Of a DNA stretch of 64,000 nucleotides, positions 60,583 to 64,000 are shown piece after piece. The first letter of the stretch is position 1. Each line of letters begins with the position of its first letter. The notes beneath the pieces were generated by a model. It saw nothing but the letters and a program-made list of their open reading frames with translations. It did no database searches and was not told the DNA's origin. This DNA comes from Chitinophaga pinensis DSM 2588 (lineage in GTDB: Bacteria; Bacteroidota; Bacteroidia; Chitinophagales; Chitinophagaceae): the NCBI RefSeq assembly GCF_000024005.1, contig NC_013132.1:6938001-7002000 (forward strand), written 5' to 3'. The translations under genes and the position numbers were made by a program.

Positions 60583-61524
60583 TTACTCTACTACTTTTCC
60601 CGGCTTTTTACCTGACAGCAGATACAGTACTGCCATACGTACGGCCACCCCGTTTTCTACCTGGTTCAGGATGATGGAATGACCGGAGTCAGCCACATCT
60701 GAGTCAAGTTCCACACCACGATTGATCGGGCCAGGGTGCATTACGACGATTTCCTTCTGCAGGCTATCCAGCAGCTTCCTGTTCACCCCGTAAGCCAGGG
60801 AATATTCCCGGAGGGAGGAGAACAGCGGCGTATTCTGTCTTTCCAGCTGAATGCGTAGTACGTTTGCCACATCGCACCATTGCAGTGTCTCGCGGATATC
60901 GTAGCTGACGTTCACACCGAGCGCTGCTTCCATATGTTTTGGTATCAGGGTTGGCGGACCAACGACTGTTACTTCTGCCCCTAACTGTTTGAGGCAGTAA
61001 ATATTAGAAAGCGCTACCCTGGAGTGCATGATGTCGCCGCAGATAGCGATCTTCTTTCCTGCCACACTACCCAAGCGTTCCCTGATAGAGAAAGCATCGA
61101 GCAAAGCCTGTGTAGGATGCTCGTTGATACCATCCCCCGCGTTCACGATAGGTACATCAATATGCCTGGAGAGGAAGTGAGGCGCACCGCTGGCGGAGTG
61201 TCTCATAACAACCATATCCACTTTCATGGACAGGATATTGTTGACCGTATCAATCAGTGTTTCGCCTTTTGAAACCGAAGAGCCGGATGCGGAGAAATTC
61301 ACCACATCAGCGCCCAGCCTCTTTTCAGCGAGCTCAAATGAAATACGTGTACGGGTTGAATTTTCGAAGAATAAATTAACGATGGTGGTATCCCTGAGCG
61401 AAGGAACTTTCTTGATCGGTCTTTGTAAAACCTCTTTGAACTGATCAGCTGTTTGGAAAATAAGTTCAATATCCTGGCGCTGCAGACCGCGAATTCCGAG
61501 AAGATGATTTACTGATAATGACAT
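60583..61524 (-). CDS. pyrB: aspartate carbamoyltransferase catalytic chain
   Basis: The first committed step of pyrimidine synthesis: carbamoyl phosphate plus aspartate. STRTR (56-60) in FFENSTRTRISFE and HPTQ (136-139) are the carbamoyl-phosphate sites. At 313 residues it is the normal length. It lies 85 bases downstream of pyrR on the same strand but also has its own promoter, whose -7 box ends only 8 bases before the ATG, so its message may start almost at the start codon. A regulatory chain (pyrI) is not present here. Confidence 0.96.
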   Translation of the reverse strand: MSLSVNHLLGIRGLQRQDIELIFQTADQFKEVLQRPIKKVPSLRDTTIVNLFFENSTRTRISFELAEKRLGADVVNFSASGSSVSKGETLIDTVNNILSMKVDMVVMRHSASGAPHFLSRHIDVPIVNAGDGINEHPTQALLDAFSIRERLGSVAGKKIAICGDIMHSRVALSNIYCLKQLGAEVTVVGPPTLIPKHMEAALGVNVSYDIRETLQWCDVANVLRIQLERQNTPLFSSLREYSLAYGVNRKLLDSLQKEIVVMHPGPINRGVELDSDVADSGHSIILNQVENGVAVRMAVLYLLSGKKPGKVVE

Positions 61525-61532
61525 TTAAGATG

Positions 61533-61565
61533 CAAATATAAATGACCTGATTACAAATCCCAAAA
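61533..61565 (-). promoter_or_regulatory. pyrB promoter giving a nearly leaderless message
   Basis: On the minus strand TTTTG (61565-61561), 20 bases, TATATTTG (61540-61533). The ATG is at 61524, so the 5' UTR would be only 0-4 bases. Confidence 0.75.
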
Positions 61566-61609
61566 TCAAAATCAGGATGCGGACAATCTGACGCATCCAC
61601 CTGTATCGG

Positions 61610-62131
61610 TTATTCGAGGATAACCTCGTCTTTACCATCGCGTTCAGACCAGCGTACCTTCACTTTTTCAGAAATGATAGCGTCTACTGTACGACCTGTA
61701 TAGTCTGCCTGAATGGGCAACTGACGGGTAAAACGACGATCGATCAGTACCAGCAGTTCCACTACGGAAGGACGTCCGAAATCGAGCATGGCATCCAGTG
61801 CGGAACGGGTAGTACGACCGGTATATAATACGTCGTCCACCAGGATCACTTTTTTATTTTCCAGCGAAAAATCGATCGTTGTCTCATTGGGTACATGCAA
61901 AGAGGTATTGAAATCATCCCTGTAAAAGGTGATGTCCAGTTTCCCGTAATTGATATGTACTCCGGGTAATAATTTTTTCAGGGTGTGATAGATCCGATCT
62001 GACAGATAGATCCCTCTCGGCTGCAAGCCTATCAGCACACTCTGGGAAAAATCCAGGTGATTTTCAATCAACTGGTGACAAAGTCTGTCTACGGTTATGG
62101 CCACTTGCGTACCATTCAATATGGTCTTCAA
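61610..62131 (-). CDS. pyrR: PyrR bifunctional regulator / uracil phosphoribosyltransferase
   Basis: A 173-residue type I phosphoribosyltransferase fold. The PRPP loop VILVDDVLYTGRT is at 95-107, and LQPRG (36-40) is the second site. In Gram-positive bacteria PyrR binds pyr mRNA and controls attenuation, and it also has uracil phosphoribosyltransferase activity. Its place in front of pyrB suggests a regulatory role here too, though no PyrR-binding RNA was recognised in the short gap. Confidence 0.93.
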   Translation of the reverse strand: MKTILNGTQVAITVDRLCHQLIENHLDFSQSVLIGLQPRGIYLSDRIYHTLKKLLPGVHINYGKLDITFYRDDFNTSLHVPNETTIDFSLENKKVILVDDVLYTGRTTRSALDAMLDFGRPSVVELLVLIDRRFTRQLPIQADYTGRTVDAIISEKVKVRWSERDGKDEVILE

Positions 62132-62151
62132 AGTTTGCGGATTTAAAGGGC

Positions 62152-62182
62152 CAAAAATAATGATTAATAGCGGGTAACAAAA
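62152..62182 (-). promoter_or_regulatory. pyrR promoter
   Basis: On the minus strand TTTTG (62182-62178), 18 bases, TATTTTTG (62159-62152). The start of transcription would be about 15 bases before the pyrR ATG. Confidence 0.75.
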
Positions 62183-62229
62183 GTTTCGTCAGTATTTTCT
62201 GTTTCGTACATTTATCCTAACGTATTTAA

Positions 62230-62742
62230 ATGAAAACTAGATCCATACTTATAATCCTATTTATGATTCTTTTCGGCAAAGCCCAGGGCCAGCTGAAAGC
62301 AGGCGATAAAGTGCCCTCTTTCCAGCTGCAGGACCAGAATGGTCAGACCTTTGATATTAACACCGTTCTTGGCAAACAGCCACTGATCATTTACTTCTAT
62401 CCTAAAGACGAAACCAGCGGCTGTACCAAAGAAGCCTGCTCTTTCAGGGACGCCTATGAAGATTTTACCAGTCTCGGCGCCAAGGTAATCGGTATCAGCG
62501 GAGACGATGTTGCTTCTCATAAAAGCTTTGCGGAACATCACCGGCTCCCCTTCACCTTACTGGCTGACAAAGGCAATAAAGTGCGGAAGCAGTTCGGGGT
62601 GCCGAAAACCATGTTTATCCCGGGCAGGGTGACCTATGTCGTAGATAAGCAGGGTGTGATCACGTATGTGTTCAATAACCTGACAGATGGGCCGAAACAT
62701 GTGACTGAAGCGTTGGAGGCGCTGAAGGCAATTAGGAATTAG
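62230..62742 (+). CDS. bcp: exported peroxiredoxin, BCP type
   Basis: A 170-residue thiol peroxidase with a signal peptide (MKTRSILIILFMILFGKAQG). The peroxidatic Cys65 and resolving Cys70 are in SGCTKEACSFRDAY, five residues apart as in the BCP/PrxQ group. It should reduce peroxides in the periplasm with an unknown thiol donor. The C-terminal residues IRN and the stop come from the heptamer repeat. It is the last host gene before the insertion sequence. Confidence 0.93.
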   Translation: MKTRSILIILFMILFGKAQGQLKAGDKVPSFQLQDQNGQTFDINTVLGKQPLIIYFYPKDETSGCTKEACSFRDAYEDFTSLGAKVIGISGDDVASHKSFAEHHRLPFTLLADKGNKVRKQFGVPKTMFIPGRVTYVVDKQGVITYVFNNLTDGPKHVTEALEALKAIRN

Positions 62743-62754
62743 GAATTAAGAATC
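62730..62754. repeat. heptamer-repeat left arm, interrupted by the IS
   Basis: Three GGAATTA-type heptamers that overlap the bcp stop codon. No right arm follows; the IS sequence begins within a few bases. The matching arm may lie on the far side of the IS. Confidence 0.75.
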
Positions 62755-62812
62755 TATAGTGTCCGGTTAAAATTGGGATTACCCCTTTATTCCTTTCAAA
62801 CTCAATATAGAT

Positions 62813-62858
62813 GGGAGGGGCTTACTGCTATTATAAAAGTAAGCCCCCCTCTTTTTTT
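62813..62858 (+). terminator. inward-facing terminator in the IS end
   Basis: Stem GGGGCTTACT (62817-62826) with AGTAAGCCCC (62838-62847) followed by a T run (62852-62858). It would stop transcription entering from bcp, which shields the transposase gene from readthrough. Confidence 0.7.
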
Positions 62859-64000
62859 AAAAGGAGAATAATTTCAATTGCAGGTTTATCTGATCTGGCC
62901 CCTTATTATGCTGTAAAAGTGCATACTCGGGTTCTGCCAGAAAATTCATTAGGTGGATATAAGTGTAAAGATGTAACCTTAGAAAGCCAGTTAGGTTACT
63001 AAAAGACCATTTTTTACTCCCTTTCTCTGTCAGCTTGTCTTTTACGATCTTTGTCAGTAAATCCTTTATTAGCGTGCACCAGAGCTGTATACTTATAGCA
63101 TTTTTGTTTTCACCTAAAAAATTGTTTAATTGAGAGTTCTGCTTAATTCTTTTAAAAAGCATTTCGATTGCCCATCGCTTTTGATACAATTTCCTGATCG
63201 TTGTCGGCGTATAAGTAAAATTGTTTGTTAACAGATGTATTTTCTTTTTTGTATTTCTATCGTAAATGCTGATTACACGCGCCGTCTGTACAGGACTTTT
63301 CTCCTCTGTTAGAGGGTTACCTAGTTGAATAACCCAATCTTTTAGGATACCTTTTCTTTTATTGAGTATTTTTAATCTGTTTCGTGTCAATAATTTTATT
63401 TTCATACTCTTGGTTACACGAGTTACCCACGTGATCTCTTTTTCAGTCCATTCCTTCATGAGTTTATAGTTCACATAAGCTCTATCCATGGCTATTATAG
63501 AACCTGGCAAGAGCTCTAACTGTGGCATAATGATTCTATCATTTTTGGCAGCTTCCGTCAGAATAGTAAAGCTTGGTAGTTCTGTTTTGGCCGTCATCAA
63601 TACGTGCGCCTTTATTCCTCCCTTCTTTCTGCCGTCCATTCTAATTACACCTGCCCCCTTCATTACATTAGAAAATAGGCTGACCGTCGTCGAGTCCACT
63701 ATGAATAACCGGTCAACCAACGATTTTCTCTTTCGGCTGTCCGGGGAAAACGCTTGATAATGATGGTTATATAGACGATGATAAAGCTTTTCAAAAAACG
63801 CCACCGGACGCGTCCTGTTAGCATCGGAAATAGTGCTTCGACGCGGGGTATGTTTAATGCCCAAATGGTGAAGCCGATGCTGGTTGGCTAACAATCCTGT
63901 ATGAAGCTCTCGTAATGAAGTACACTGATGAAAACTACTAAATAGCATTGTTACCAAATGGTCAAAAGCCTTAAAATGCTTATAATAGTAATCTGCGTTT
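62857..64000 (-). CDS. IS4-family transposase, 5' end beyond the window
   Basis: A DDE transposase whose frame stays open to the edge; the residues before the first internal start (NADYYYKHFKAFDH) fit the N-terminal DUF4372-type domain, so the true start is off-window. Catalytic segments: IVDSTTVSLFS (first Asp), IAMDRAYVNY (second Asp) and the YREK-like YQKRWAIEMLFKRIK (Glu). No frameshift is seen, so the element may be active. Confidence 0.92.
   Translation of the reverse strand, partial: NADYYYKHFKAFDHLVTMLFSSFHQCTSLRELHTGLLANQHRLHHLGIKHTPRRSTISDANRTRPVAFFEKLYHRLYNHHYQAFSPDSRKRKSLVDRLFIVDSTTVSLFSNVMKGAGVIRMDGRKKGGIKAHVLMTAKTELPSFTILTEAAKNDRIIMPQLELLPGSIIAMDRAYVNYKLMKEWTEKEITWVTRVTKSMKIKLLTRNRLKILNKRKGILKDWVIQLGNPLTEEKSPVQTARVISIYDRNTKKKIHLLTNNFTYTPTTIRKLYQKRWAIEMLFKRIKQNSQLNNFLGENKNAISIQLWCTLIKDLLTKIVKDKLTEKGSKKWSFSNLTGFLRLHLYTYIHLMNFLAEPEYALLQHNKGPDQINLQLKLFSF

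Larger units (their letters stand above)
62757..64000. mobile_element. IS4-family insertion sequence, right end beyond the window
   Basis: Begins near 62757, just after the repeat arm, and contains an IS4-type transposase read leftward. The exact left end is not certain; the sequence GTGTCCGGTTAAAATTGG (62759-62776) is a candidate inverted-repeat tip. The second end is outside the window, so the terminal repeat and target duplication cannot be checked. Confidence 0.75.

Overview
The window reads as chromosome of a member of the Bacteroidota, most likely Chitinophagaceae and close to Chitinophaga. This is inferred from gene content and style: a SusC/RagA receptor with FecR and an ECF sigma factor, paired DUF4252 genes, DUF2911 and DUF4349 proteins, a BT_3928-type DoxX protein, the folP-cdaA pair, and promoters of the TTTG-N18-20-TAnnTTTG type instead of sigma-70 boxes. 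Shine-Dalgarno sequences are mostly absent. No tRNA, rRNA or CRISPR array was recognised.

Layout. 1-7.5 kb: thrABC behind a roughly 500-base leader that holds a Thr/Ile-codon-rich candidate leader peptide, then a TPR lipoprotein and rpe. 7.5-13.1 kb: a soluble multi-PAS histidine kinase with a receiver-only partner, a long untranslated region, a PhoH ATPase, a DUF4878 lipoprotein and inorganic pyrophosphatase. 13.1-18.2 kb: an NlpC/P60 peptidase, two sigma/anti-sigma pairs in tandem, and a periplasmic TPR protein. 18.3-30.8 kb: gyrA, a saccharopine-dehydrogenase-like enzyme, a sirtuin, a PAP2 phosphatase, DUF4349 and EVE proteins, a CCG-domain Fe-S protein, ribH, a TPR membrane protein, pdhA, recF and a DUF721 gene. 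31-36.7 kb: a papain-like protease, a sigma/regulator/DUF4252/DUF4252 operon, a peptide-type ABC permease and a DoxX protein. 36.7-43.7 kb: folP-cdaA, nrnA-FKBP, ndk, xerD and a PI-PLC-like lipoprotein. 44-48.9 kb: an orphan beta-rich protein, then a four-gene module of unknown purpose (135-residue protein ending in a CPxxCP motif, seven-helix membrane protein, histidine kinase, LuxR regulator) and a DUF2911 protein. 49-54 kb: an operon of PIG-L deacetylase, two unlisted small membrane proteins (54 and 38 residues) and a sodium:solute symporter. 55.3-60.5 kb: an ECF sigma - FecR - SusC (with STN domain) signalling cascade without an adjacent SusD. 60.6-64 kb: pyrR-pyrB, a secreted peroxiredoxin and an IS4-type transposase that runs off the right edge.

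A striking feature is a family of interspersed elements made of heptamer arrays (GGAATTA on one side, TAATTCC on the other) around about 100 bases. They sit at or within a few bases of stop codons, and in three genes the array itself supplies the last residues and the stop. Other points of interest are a 37-base-pair perfect hairpin after the DUF2911 gene, a nearly leaderless pyrB promoter, and a short ORF plus terminator ahead of the unknown four-gene module.
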